The notes: generated from the sequence alone by a model not told the origin. A stretch of 9,504 nt of DNA from Lachnospiraceae bacterium (GCA_009774345.1 VSNR01000139.1:1-9504); one strand, 5' to 3'. Positions 1 through 5,654 are shown, counted from the first letter of the stretch. Made by a program: numbers and translations.

Positions 1-411
1 GAACATCATGCCCTTTTCTTTACTTCCATACCGAGCACTGCAAACAGAGATTTGTTTGACATAGAGCTCACCGAGCAAACCTATGCGGACGGAATATCGG
101 CAGTTTCCTTTGAGCTGAGCGATGGGACGCGCTGTCGCAGCGTGGACAGCCTCCCAGTGTTTACCGCTGATATTTCCGAAATTCCCCTTCACAGCAGTGA
201 AGCCGCATGGTATCGTATCGGGGAAGATATGAGCGGAAAGAGTATCGTTGTCGAACGACCTGACAACTCCGCTGTATTCGTCTACAACAAGTTCCGTGAG
301 CTGCTGTACAGCACCCACATCAAGGACGCAAGCAACACCATTGATCTTCCGCCGGACGGCTATATCGCTTTTACAGGTGAAACCGGTGGCAGTGTGAAAA
401 TATTCAAGTAA
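1..411 (+). CDS. Unidentified protein, C-terminal part (5' end outside window)
   Basis: The frame is open from base 1 to a TAA at 409-411, giving 136 visible residues. Because it is already open at the window edge, the TTG at 52 need not be the start, and the gene very likely begins upstream. The visible part has no membrane segment. It alternates short hydrophobic and polar stretches, as in a beta-rich soluble or extracytoplasmic domain, and ends in a glycine-rich tail with the motif LPPDGYIAFTG about 20 residues from the end. I do not recognise the family. No gene follows on the plus strand; a palindromic element and then a terminator-like hairpin (615-655) come next, so this is probably the last gene of its transcript. 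Nothing seen ties it to the BlaI/M56 pair, which runs the other way. Confidence 0.6.
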   Translation, partial: EHHALFFTSIPSTANRDLFDIELTEQTYADGISAVSFELSDGTRCRSVDSLPVFTADISEIPLHSSEAAWYRIGEDMSGKSIVVERPDNSAVFVYNKFRELLYSTHIKDASNTIDLPPDGYIAFTGETGGSVKIFK

Positions 412-441
412 AAATAGCTCCTTGTCTTTTGCCGACAATAC

Positions 442-612
442 GGAACTGTAGAAAAATAACTGACACATCTTGACTTGGCTATTTCTCCGATTGTGAATGC
501 CAAAAAGCCTCGCCGTAGCCCGCTACGACTACGTTTTTTGACAATTGCATTAGCAATTTAACCTCGAAGAAATATCCTGCGCAATCTGTATCAGTTATTT
601 TCCTACAATTCC
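442..612. repeat. MITE-like 171-bp imperfect palindrome
   Basis: The two ends are inverted repeats. GGAACTGTAG at 442-451 matches the reverse complement of 603-612 with one change, and the match continues through AAAATAACTGA and ACA, about 25 bp with a few mismatches. Inside, the arms keep pairing imperfectly: the tract around CAAAAAGCC near 500-510 pairs with GTTTTTTG near 533-540, and the tip is GTAGC-CCGCTAC near 515-526. The whole unit can fold into one long hairpin. It has no gene of its own; the minus-strand reading frame across it (479-667) is a by-product. Short length, terminal inverted repeats and an intergenic site fit a non-autonomous mobile or palindromic repeat. I see no clear target-site duplication. 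With the terminator at 615-655 it accounts for the gene-free stretch 412-715. Confidence 0.65.
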
Positions 613-614
613 TA

Positions 615-655
615 CCCGATACGAATTGATAATGTCCTGCTCCGTATCGGGTTTT
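615..655 (+). terminator. Rho-independent terminator candidate (plus strand)
   Basis: CCCGATACG (615-623) pairs perfectly with CGTATCGGG (643-651) across a 19-nt loop and is followed by TTTT. The T run lies on the plus-strand side, so it fits the transcript of the gene ending at 411. The palindromic element at 442-612 now separates gene and terminator. The long loop and short T run make this moderate evidence. Confidence 0.5.
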
Positions 656-715
656 CATCATACTCAAAAAACGCGCTCAGGCTGATGTCAAACCCTTTGC
701 AGTTTCTATCACTCC

Positions 716-2494
716 CTACTCATATTCCCACGGTATTTCATTGAAACATTTGTAAAACTCGCTATTATTCCAATCGGTCACCGGACGATAATCATAGGCA
801 ACTCCACCTATATGAAAATTCGGGCAACTGTCTGTAGCCATAGACAGCTTCACTACGTCCCCGTTTGCCAATATCAATTCCAAACAGGCGCATTGTGTTC
901 CGCACTCTGTCCCGCCATACATATATTCCGCATTACGAAACCACGCTTCAAACTTTTGCAGAGTCTTGTCATCTGTAATGGTCTGACTATACAGTTTGCC
1001 GCCAGTAAACATAGACTTAACATCTAACTTCGCAGATACAATATCTTTTATATCAGAAACATCATAATTTTGATAACCTATTTCCTCTGTCAACATCGTC
1101 TGGATATCGTCACATAACTTAGGCGCTTCTATAAAGCACTCCTTCAATCCCTTTTCGTCATCATAAGTATAATACAAGTACCCTCCTTCAAACACTCGTA
1201 TTTCCATATCGTTATAGATGATCTGCCAGCCTTTTTCTTTATGACCTTCCCAACGTTTGTCAAACGGCTGCCCTTCCAAATCCAGCGCCTCTACTTGTGC
1301 TGACAGCCATTCCTGATCTTTATCCGTAGGAATATAATAATAATAAGCATACTCCGCTATCATGGCAGGCTGTACTTTTATACATACCTTGTCGGATTCC
1401 GGCTGTTCATAAAGCATGATATTCTGTATCGTATCATTTTCTTCCTGCATTTCCTCACTCGGCATCTGTTCTGTGGATGGGCTGTTTACAGATTCATACA
1501 CGTCCTTATTTTCATCTATCGGATTCTGTAACTCCACGTCTCCTTTTGTGGGATTCGTCAAAAAGCATACCGCCAATATTACGAATACTGCTGCCGTTGC
1601 CATCATAATCCATACTGTCGGTTTTTTATAATTCAATACGGATTTCACTCTCTCCTTTACTCCCACTTCCCCGAAAGCCAACGGACACACCATAACCAGA
1701 CTCCTCTGTCCTGCACAGGATAACAACACTTTCGCATACTCTTTTTTCTCATGGAATGTCATATTTTTGGCTGCTTTTTCATCACATGCCAGTTCAATGT
1801 CCTTGCAGAGCAGGGAATATGCCACCCAGCAAAGAGGATTAAACCAATGGATACACAACAATAAATAACCCAGCGCTTTCCACCAATGGTCTTTCCTTTT
1901 AAGATGTGCAGATTCATGTGCAAGAATATAATCCATTTCTCTCTCACGCAGTGCAGAAGAAAAATAAATCCTTGGTCTGAAAATTCCCAAAATAAATGGC
2001 GATTTTACGGCATCACAAATGTAAATATTTTCCCTGACACATACCGCTTCATTTACAAGTTTATGCAGCTTTACAACACTGCCCATTGCACAGATGATTA
2101 ATAAAACCATACCACAGCACCAAACAAGACCGGCAGCAAATGTAACTACCTGCAATGGAGCCACGCTATCTGATTCATTATACGCAAAAGTTTCTGTCAG
2201 CATTGGGTTTATTGTATTTTGCACAATCGTCAGGCGGCTGTCTATGGACGGTATATCATTTCGTACCTCCCCTTCCACAACCGCACTGGATTTTATAGGT
2301 TCTGTACTCGACAGTATACTGAACGGACTTTCAATGGAAAACGGACAGATCAGCCTGATTGCTACTACGCCCCATAACAGACAATTCATCCATTTGGGAA
2401 TTTTTCTAAATAACAGCCTGATACATAAAACTGCCAATATGAACCATCCGGCAGTGATACTCATATTGAGTACTTTCAGAAATACAGCGCCCAT
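716..2494 (-). CDS. M56-family (BlaR1-like) membrane metallopeptidase, sensor/antirepressor
   Basis: This 592-residue protein is probably the signal transducer paired with the BlaI-type repressor encoded just upstream. Hydrophobic segments lie near residues 11-30, 36-51, 111-137, 205-222 and 293-312. The zinc protease motif is H193-E-S-A-H197, and E234 in ELACDE is the likely third zinc ligand. These fit peptidase family M56, in which the activated protease leads to loss of the repressor. Residues after about 315 form an acidic linker and a large region, presumably outside the cell. I find no convincing SxxK-type penicillin-binding motif there, unlike true BlaR1/MecR1, so the ligand is unknown. 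The start ATG has AGGAG 8 nt upstream, and only 5 nt separate it from the repressor stop, indicating translation from one operon mRNA. No clear terminator follows on the minus strand. Confidence 0.88.
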   Translation of the reverse strand: MGAVFLKVLNMSITAGWFILAVLCIRLLFRKIPKWMNCLLWGVVAIRLICPFSIESPFSILSSTEPIKSSAVVEGEVRNDIPSIDSRLTIVQNTINPMLTETFAYNESDSVAPLQVVTFAAGLVWCCGMVLLIICAMGSVVKLHKLVNEAVCVRENIYICDAVKSPFILGIFRPRIYFSSALREREMDYILAHESAHLKRKDHWWKALGYLLLCIHWFNPLCWVAYSLLCKDIELACDEKAAKNMTFHEKKEYAKVLLSCAGQRSLVMVCPLAFGEVGVKERVKSVLNYKKPTVWIMMATAAVFVILAVCFLTNPTKGDVELQNPIDENKDVYESVNSPSTEQMPSEEMQEENDTIQNIMLYEQPESDKVCIKVQPAMIAEYAYYYYIPTDKDQEWLSAQVEALDLEGQPFDKRWEGHKEKGWQIIYNDMEIRVFEGGYLYYTYDDEKGLKECFIEAPKLCDDIQTMLTEEIGYQNYDVSDIKDIVSAKLDVKSMFTGGKLYSQTITDDKTLQKFEAWFRNAEYMYGGTECGTQCACLELILANGDVVKLSMATDSCPNFHIGGVAYDYRPVTDWNNSEFYKCFNEIPWEYE

Positions 2495-2499
2495 ACCCT

Positions 2500-2859
2500 T
2501 TACTCCTCTGCCCTGTCAATCATACTGCGGATTGCTTCCGCTTCATCCGCTGTAATCTTGGAACCCTGCATAAATGCCGCAATAAATGCCGGAAGCGACC
2601 CCGCAAAGGTATCTTCCACATATTGTCTGCTCTGCATGGAATAAAATTCATCTCTGGAAATCACAGCAGTTACCACGCCATTTTCATTACGAAACAATCC
2701 TTTGTCTATTAACCTCCGCAGTACATTATGCGCCGTTGTTCTCTTCCAGTTAAATTCTACCGCTGTCATCTTGACCAGTTCAGACGAAGTAACCGGCTCA
2801 TGCGCCCAAATCATATCTGCATATCGTGCCTCAATAACACCCAGTTGTATTTCTGCCAT
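2500..2859 (-). CDS. BlaI/MecI-family transcriptional repressor
   Basis: The 119-residue length is typical of BlaI/MecI/CopY repressors. The N-terminal 70 residues form the winged helix: residues 13-18 give the characteristic Y-A-D-M-I-W start of helix 1, T24-M31 the second helix, W38-F56 (WKRTTAHNVLRRLIDKGLF) the recognition helix, and residues 57-67 the wing. The C-terminal 50 residues are the dimerisation helices. Family members bind a palindrome at their own promoter as dimers and are inactivated when the partner M56 protease senses its signal. Both elements are present here: the protease gene follows after 5 nt, and a palindrome covers the -10 box. The start ATG has AAAGGAG upstream. The true signal and any targets outside this operon are not visible. 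Confidence 0.9.
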   Translation of the reverse strand: MAEIQLGVIEARYADMIWAHEPVTSSELVKMTAVEFNWKRTTAHNVLRRLIDKGLFRNENGVVTAVISRDEFYSMQSRQYVEDTFAGSLPAFIAAFMQGSKITADEAEAIRSMIDRAEE

Positions 2860-2891
2860 ATATTACCTTCTCCTTTCACAGACCACTCACA

Positions 2892-2912
2892 GTAGTCTTT
2901 GTTACAGACTAC
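2892..2912. promoter_or_regulatory. Probable BlaI-type operator
   Basis: GTAGTCT (2892-2898) and AGACTAC (2906-2912) are a perfect 7+7 inverted repeat with a 7-nt spacer. It covers the -10 box and probable start point of the repressor operon, so a dimer bound here would block transcription. A second short palindrome, AGACTGTCT on the minus strand (2916-2924), lies in the promoter spacer and shares the AGACT half-site. Autoregulation is inferred from family habit and position. Confidence 0.65.
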
Positions 2913-2934
2913 ACCAGACAGTCTCAAATGTCAA
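2906..2934 (-). promoter_or_regulatory. Promoter of the BlaI/M56 operon
   Basis: On the minus strand there is a perfect TTGACA -35 (2929-2934), a 17-nt spacer and TAGTCT as -10 (2906-2911). It lies 47 nt or more upstream of the repressor ATG at 2859. It is the only good minus-strand promoter seen in the gap. Confidence 0.7.
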
Positions 2935-3013
2935 GATAAAACTCTCATGAAATGTTTCTGCTTTGCGCCTTTTGTAGCAAACTGGTGTTTTCATAACATA
3001 CTCTGTAGAAACG

Positions 3014-3039
3014 AAAAAAGGGCTTGTAAAAACCCTTTT
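3014..3039 (-). terminator. Rho-independent terminator after the amidase remnant
   Basis: AAAAGGG on the minus strand (3033-3039) pairs with CCCTTTT (3016-3022) around a 10-nt loop, and the T run continues to 3014. It sits 8 nt past the amidase stop codon at 3047-3049, so it is probably the original terminator of that gene. Confidence 0.65.
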
Positions 3040-3046
3040 CACTGAT

Positions 3047-3214
3047 TTATTCACTCAGGAACATATCTATACCGTTTGCAATGCCATCAACTATTTTATA
3101 CTGGTATTCCTCCGTTGCAAGCAGCTTATCCTCATTTGGATTTGTCATATAACCCATCTCCACAATCGTGACAGGAAGCTGACACCAGTTAATACCGCTC
3201 ATCGTATCCGTTTT
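3047..3214 (-). pseudogene. N-acetylmuramoyl-L-alanine amidase, 3' remnant
   Basis: Reading the minus strand into the TAA at 3047-3049 gives about 55 residues that match the C-terminal end of the Amidase_3 family of zinc-dependent cell-wall hydrolases. Landmarks in order are SGINWCQLPVTIVEMGYMTN, whose glutamate is the conserved catalytic Glu of the family, then NEDKLLATEEYQ, and finally a helix ending GIDMFLSE. The catalytic N-terminal two thirds, with the zinc-binding His/Glu residues, are absent. The frame meets a stop at 3236-3238, and no amidase sequence is seen beyond about 3214, where Rpn-family sequence takes over in another frame. There is no start codon with a ribosome binding site, so no product is expected. 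The piece marks one side of a deletion or recombination junction. Confidence 0.8.
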
Positions 3215-3744
3215 CCTCAAATAATGTACACACTTTTAACCGCCCCTTCCTTTTTGTTTTCTCTATTTTTATGTTATTCGTTGCCACCAGGGCACGCACG
3301 ACATCTTCATCAACGGTATGGGAATCTTCATATTCCTGTGTCTTTTCCAGTCGCTGTTTCTTATCTAACGATGCATTATATACCAGATTTAACAACTGGA
3401 ACAAATCCCTGTTATCTGCATTTTTAAACTGTAGTGTATTATTCACTACTTCCACAAGGTGCATTGGATAATTACCGACAAATGGCTTGATTTCATCTGG
3501 AATATTCAGTACCCCATGTAAATCTTTTGCACCGTCCCATGCTTTCTCACCATAATAAATAACCACTGTGACTACAGACAGAAACTTATCTTCTTTTCTC
3601 ATGTGCGAAAGATATTCGTCTTCAGTCATTCCTTTGAATAACTTCCCTCCCGTCAAACAGCACTGCATTAAAGAAATCTGCAAACCGTTCATTATTTTTC
3701 CAGTATTCTTTAAGAACTGCATCCGGCTTTAATCTTTTTCCCAT
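3189..3744 (-). pseudogene. Rpn-family recombination-promoting nuclease/transposase, internally deleted and frameshifted
   Basis: The true start is the ATG at 3742-3744, with AAGGAGT (3754-3760) 9 nt upstream. This frame reads MGKRLKPDAVLKEYWKNNER and on to about residue 36, the usual N-terminus of the Rpn (PDDEXK-type) family, then stops at a TGA (3622-3624). A second frame, open from about 3722 to 3189, carries the later family region: EDEYLSHMRKEDKF, VVTVVIYYGEKAWDGAKDLHG, and a helical stretch to about residue 160. The two parts join near 3632-3636, where about 70 family residues covering most of the nuclease core are missing and the frame shifts. The last residues (NGYDERY) are encoded by out-of-frame amidase DNA, so the natural C-terminus is also lost. 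The gene is not expected to encode an active nuclease. A weak minus-strand promoter, TTGAAT-18-CATAAT, may lie near 3790-3820. Confidence 0.8.
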
Positions 3745-3816
3745 GTGTTTCATACTCCTTAACTGCCTATATGCTAATATCTTCCTATATTTTTATTATG
3801 CTGTACAGAAATGCAG

Positions 3817-4014
3817 CTATTCAATACTTATCCCTGAAAAATCAATTTCAAAATCCTCATAGATTCCAGCTTTTACCTTATCTGCAAAAGAATATTCTTC
3901 AAATGTATCCTGTTCAAAATTGTAAACCATGATCAATTGTTTCATCGGATCAACAATCCAATACTCCTTAACCCCTGCTGTATGTGCGAGAAAATTACTT
4001 GCAGCATACATCAA
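3817..4014 (-). pseudogene. Uma2-family protein, C-terminal half
   Basis: The frame encodes the C-terminal third of a Uma2 (DUF820) protein, a restriction-endonuclease-like fold common in Firmicutes and cyanobacteria whose cellular role is poorly defined. The diagnostic core is HTAGVKEYWIVDP, followed by residues like those of full-length relatives (VYNFEQDTFEEYSFADKV) and the end YEDFEIDFSGI. The N-terminal part with the ERAELIDGE-like motif and the acidic catalytic region is missing. Family resemblance fades upstream of about 3998. The TTG at 4012-4014 is the only start-like codon and has no ribosome binding site, so expression is unlikely. The missing N-terminus lies immediately upstream but on the opposite strand (4051-4188). 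Confidence 0.75.
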
Positions 4015-4027
4015 TACACTATATAAT
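3999..4027 (+). promoter_or_regulatory. Promoter of the Uma2 N-terminal fragment
   Basis: TTGCAG (3999-4004), a 17-nt spacer and a perfect TATAAT (4022-4027) lie 23 nt before the ATG at 4051. The -35 box falls at the edge of the Uma2 C-terminal remnant on the other strand, so it may have been formed or retained at the rearrangement junction. Confidence 0.6.
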
Positions 4028-4050
4028 ATAGAAAAGGAAGGTGATTCTCA

Positions 4051-4188
4051 ATGAATACAGCAGTAGCAAAGCAATTAGACGATTATTCAATTGAAGATAT
4101 CTATAATTTGCCAGATGGTCAAAGGGCGGAACTAATTGACGGTGAATTGTATATGATGGCGACGCCTGGCAGGGAAAATTATATTTAG
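4051..4188 (+). pseudogene. Uma2-family protein, N-terminal fragment
   Basis: This 45-codon frame has a good ribosome binding site (AAGGAAGGTG ending 8 nt before the ATG) and a promoter. It reads MNTAVAKQLDDYSIEDIYNL, then PDGQRAELIDGELYMMATPG, the standard start of Uma2/DUF820 proteins of this group. After PGR the match ends abruptly, and the frame stops at a TAG after four unrelated codons. Full-length relatives are about 180-190 residues, so roughly three quarters are missing. The C-terminal third lies just to the left on the opposite strand, and about 70 residues of the middle are in neither piece. A 45-residue peptide could still be made from this promoter, but no activity is expected. 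Confidence 0.75.
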
Positions 4189-4347
4189 TACCCCTGCCAA
4201 TATTTGCAAGAATACCCCTATGCTGCCATGTCTGGCAACATTCTAATTCAACTGAATTATAATTTCAATACATATTTCAACTTTTATCTACAAAATACTG
4301 CCTTACACAGAAAAAACACCCAGCAACTGCTAGAGTGATTTTAACCG
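4189..4347. other. Non-coding stretch between the Uma2 and DUF4314 remnants
   Basis: I see no gene or convincing structure in this AT-rich segment. Two copies of TACCCCT (4189 and 4213) lie near its left end. The missing middle of Uma2 is not visible on either strand. Confidence 0.4.
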
Positions 4348-4365
4348 TTAACGCACCAGCCTGAA

Positions 4366-4551
4366 CTAATCTACCCCTATTATAAGCGACAGAGAACCGC
4401 CTGAAGCCCAAGAACCGTGTATAATGCCTGCATCATCAACCGTAAAAATATCGCCTGCAAGCTTTGGCGTATATGGGTCGTCCAAATCACTCAGCAGTTC
4501 CAGCCTGCTGCCCTTGGGATACAACCCACGATACCGTTCAATGTCCGTCAT
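4366..4551 (-). CDS. DUF4314-family small protein, probably truncated by a nonsense codon
   Basis: The preferred start is the ATG at 4549-4551, preceded by GAGGGGGAG, giving 61 residues. The body shows the DUF4314 pattern found in many Firmicutes conjugative and mobile elements: YPKGSRLEL, the DDPYTP turn, VDDAGIIHGSW, and SGGSLSLIIGVD. The function is unknown; the fold is probably a small beta barrel. Relatives usually continue a few residues after GVD with S-F-x-x-x. Here a TAG follows GVD, and the next codons in the same frame read F-R-L-V-R before a TAA at 4348-4350. This suggests that a serine codon mutated to stop. The segment before VDDAG also seems a few residues short. The gene overlaps or abuts the reading frame ending at 4553, pointing to former translational coupling. 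It may be decaying rather than functional. Confidence 0.65.
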   Translation of the reverse strand: MTDIERYRGLYPKGSRLELLSDLDDPYTPKLAGDIFTVDDAGIIHGSWASGGSLSLIIGVD

Positions 4552-4552
4552 C

Positions 4553-4738
4553 TCAACGCTCCCCCTCATATTCTGGCAGAACCCTTACATTTATCATGGT
4601 ATAGATAATCCTGTCTACAACAGTGTCCATAGACAATAAAGATATCAGCTTTTTCTCTATCAAAGGAATGTCACTCTCTAAAATAGAATCAAAATTGCCA
4701 TCAGAATCCTGGCTCCAAACCTGATTCCTCTCCCGATT
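4553..4738 (-). pseudogene. 3' remnant of an unknown gene coupled to the DUF4314 gene
   Basis: An open minus-strand frame of 61 codons ends in a TGA at 4553-4555, one base before the DUF4314 ATG (TGAGATG), the arrangement of translationally coupled genes. The product is charged and looks protein-like, with NFDSILESDIPLIEKKL, then SMDTVVDRIIYTMINVRVLP and an acidic end. It has no good start codon or ribosome binding site, and an in-frame TAG lies immediately upstream (4739-4741), so it is probably the tail of a longer lost gene. I do not recognise the family. The reading is supported mainly by its coding-like composition and the stop/start junction. Confidence 0.45.
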
Positions 4739-4784
4739 CTAACTCTCCTGCCTTTATGACCCCTGCTACCCCGTCTAAACTCCC

Positions 4785-4801
4785 AGACAAGGGACTTGTC
4801 T
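4785..4801. repeat. Short perfect palindrome
   Basis: AGACAAG-GGA-CTTGTCT is a perfect 7+7 inverted repeat with a 3-nt centre. It lies in the non-coding gap 4739-4904. It could be an operator or a small hairpin; no promoter is evident beside it. Confidence 0.35.
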
Positions 4802-4851
4802 CCCCGAAAACAGCCCTGCCCTCAATTTTGTTTGTCTCTATCCCTAAATTA

Positions 4852-4882
4852 CAAAACAGGAGCAGCTTCAAGCTCCCCCTGT
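4852..4882 (-). terminator. Rho-independent terminator of the 4905-5192 gene
   Basis: On the minus strand, ACAGG (4878-4882) and an AGC/AGCTT tract pair with AAGCT and CCTGT (4856-4860), with two mismatches in the stem, followed by TTTTG (4851-4855). It begins 22 nt past the stop codon of the gene upstream, the expected place for its terminator. Confidence 0.55.
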
Positions 4883-4904
4883 AAAAACCTTTAAAAACTA
4901 CTAT

Positions 4905-5192
4905 TTAATTTTGACTATCGTCTTTTCCATCGAGATATTTACAAAAAGCACGCAAGTCCTTCATACCCTGAAGATAACTTAACTTTTCTATATGATATGC
5001 CGTATTGCTGACTGCAAGGAAATACTCGTTCAGCTTCTCCAACGGCTCACCTTCAAGGTTTTCCTTCAGCCACTCATATGACTTCTGTTCTTCCTCGACA
5101 GACTGCCTGTACCCCTCGTTTTGCGCAAGGATTTCTGTAATCCTGTCCATCATGGCGGTTTCTATCTCTTTTTCTATACCCCTATCACTCAT
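4905..5192 (-). CDS. Small helical protein of unknown function, partner of an XRE regulator
   Basis: The gene encodes 95 residues, rich in Glu, Lys and Leu, almost certainly all alpha-helical with no membrane segment or signal peptide. An N-terminal amphipathic helix (about 5-40, with ETAMMDRITEIL) and a middle helix precede the C-terminal motif LSYLQGMKDLRAFCKYL (residues 71-87). The same motif, slightly changed, ends the broken gene at 5500-5654, so this is a small family with two copies here. I cannot assign a function. It resembles short uncharacterised proteins found beside small HTH regulators in Clostridia accessory regions. Its promoter (TTGACT-17-TATAAT) contains a 9+9 palindrome in the spacer, and the XRE-type gene starts on the other strand 96 nt away, which argues for repression by that regulator. 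The ribosome binding site (AGGCAGG) is weak and distant. A terminator follows at 4852-4882. Confidence 0.7.
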   Translation of the reverse strand: MSDRGIEKEIETAMMDRITEILAQNEGYRQSVEEEQKSYEWLKENLEGEPLEKLNEYFLAVSNTAYHIEKLSYLQGMKDLRAFCKYLDGKDDSQN

Positions 5193-5223
5193 TTAACAAT
5201 ACCTGCCTCTCATATTTAAACAA

Positions 5224-5252
5224 ATTATACTTAAAGCATTAAGTATAGTCAA
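5224..5252 (-). promoter_or_regulatory. Promoter of the 4905-5192 gene
   Basis: On the minus strand there is a TTGACT -35 (5247-5252), a 17-nt spacer and a perfect TATAAT -10 (5224-5229). It lies 32 nt upstream of the ATG at 5192. Confidence 0.7.
5226..5247. promoter_or_regulatory. Operator palindrome in the divergent XRE promoter region
   Basis: TATACTTAA-AGCA-TTAAGTATA is a perfect 9+9 inverted repeat. It fills the spacer between the -35 and -10 of the minus-strand gene. A weak plus-strand promoter (TTAAGT at 5239, 17 nt, TATGTT at 5262) would overlap it too, so one bound dimer could control both genes. The likely binder is the adjacent XRE protein. Confidence 0.65.
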
Positions 5253-5288
5253 CGAATTAACTATGTTATTTTAAACAGGGGTGATAAC

Positions 5289-5492
5289 ATGATATCTTAT
5301 GAACCTTTCTACCAGACGCTGTTAAAGAAAAACATGACAATCTACCATCTGATATACAAAGAGGGGATGTCTGCCAATACATTCCAGCGCATGAAGAATG
5401 GAAAAGCCATCACGACACAGACCCTCGACACGCTCTGCTATATACTGGACTGCGAGGTTGAGGATATCATCAGGCATGACAAGACACAGTGA
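5289..5492 (+). CDS. XRE/Cro-CI-type small transcriptional regulator
   Basis: This 67-residue protein is essentially a single Cro/C1-type helix-turn-helix domain (HTH_26-like) with no sensor or protease domain. The first helix covers about residues 4-14. Residues 17-24 (TIYHLIYK) form helix 2 and residues 28-37 (SANTFQRMKN) the recognition helix. The last part, TTQTLDTLCYILDCEVEDII, is the usual closing pair of helices of this subfamily. The start ATG has AGGGGTG 7 nt upstream. It is divergent from the unknown gene at 4905-5192 and convergent with the broken copy at 5500-5654, ending 7 nt before that gene's stop. The palindrome at 5226-5247 suggests that it represses the minus-strand gene and itself. 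Such stand-alone regulators often control mobile-element or toxin-like genes; no such role is shown here. Confidence 0.85.
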   Translation: MISYEPFYQTLLKKNMTIYHLIYKEGMSANTFQRMKNGKAITTQTLDTLCYILDCEVEDIIRHDKTQ

Positions 5493-5499
5493 CGTGACA

Positions 5500-5654
5500 T
5501 CAATCTTCTTCCCTGTATTCTATGCATTTCAGAAAAGCCAGCATGTCCGTCATACCCTGCTTATAACTGAGGGTTTCCACAACCTCCTGCGTAGATCCTA
5601 CCATTCGCCACGTCTTTCAGAAAATACTACCTCTAAACGTTCATAAATATCCAT
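5500..5654 (-). pseudogene. Internally deleted second copy of the 4905-5192 family
   Basis: The gene starts at the ATG at 5652-5654 behind a near-perfect AGGAGGGG (5660-5667), 5 nt away. It reads MDIYERLEVVFSERRGEW and then stops at a TAG. In another frame further on, the minus strand reads EVVETLSYKQGMTDMLAFLK and ends at a TGA (5500-5502). This matches the C-terminal motif of the intact protein (LSYLQGMKDLRAF), with identities at LSY, QGM, D and AF. About 40-50 residues between the two parts are missing, and the frame has shifted. So this is a paralogue disabled by a deletion that kept its promoter, ribosome binding site and first 18 codons. An 18-residue peptide could still be made. The stop lies 7 nt from the XRE stop, tail to tail. 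Confidence 0.65.

Noticed and set aside
479..667. 62-codon minus-strand reading frame
   Set aside because: It runs through the palindromic element and the terminator stem; its composition follows the repeat, and it has no ribosome binding site.
616..714. Minus-strand frame after the M56 protease stop (reads ...FDISLSAFFEYDENPIRSR...)
   Set aside because: It looks slightly protein-like but is short, has no start signal and includes the terminator stem; I could not tie it to a family.
2094..2555. 153-codon plus-strand frame
   Set aside because: It is antisense to the M56 protease and repressor genes, with no ribosome binding site and no recognisable family.
2892..2940. CRISPR or riboswitch signals near the BlaI promoter and elsewhere
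   Set aside because: No regularly spaced direct repeats, tRNA, rRNA or riboswitch-like structure was found anywhere in the window; the repeats present are palindromic and irregular.
4739..4904. Open minus-strand frame continuing after the 4905 gene stop
   Set aside because: It begins directly after the TAA and crosses the terminator hairpin; no start codon or family match. Treated as non-coding.
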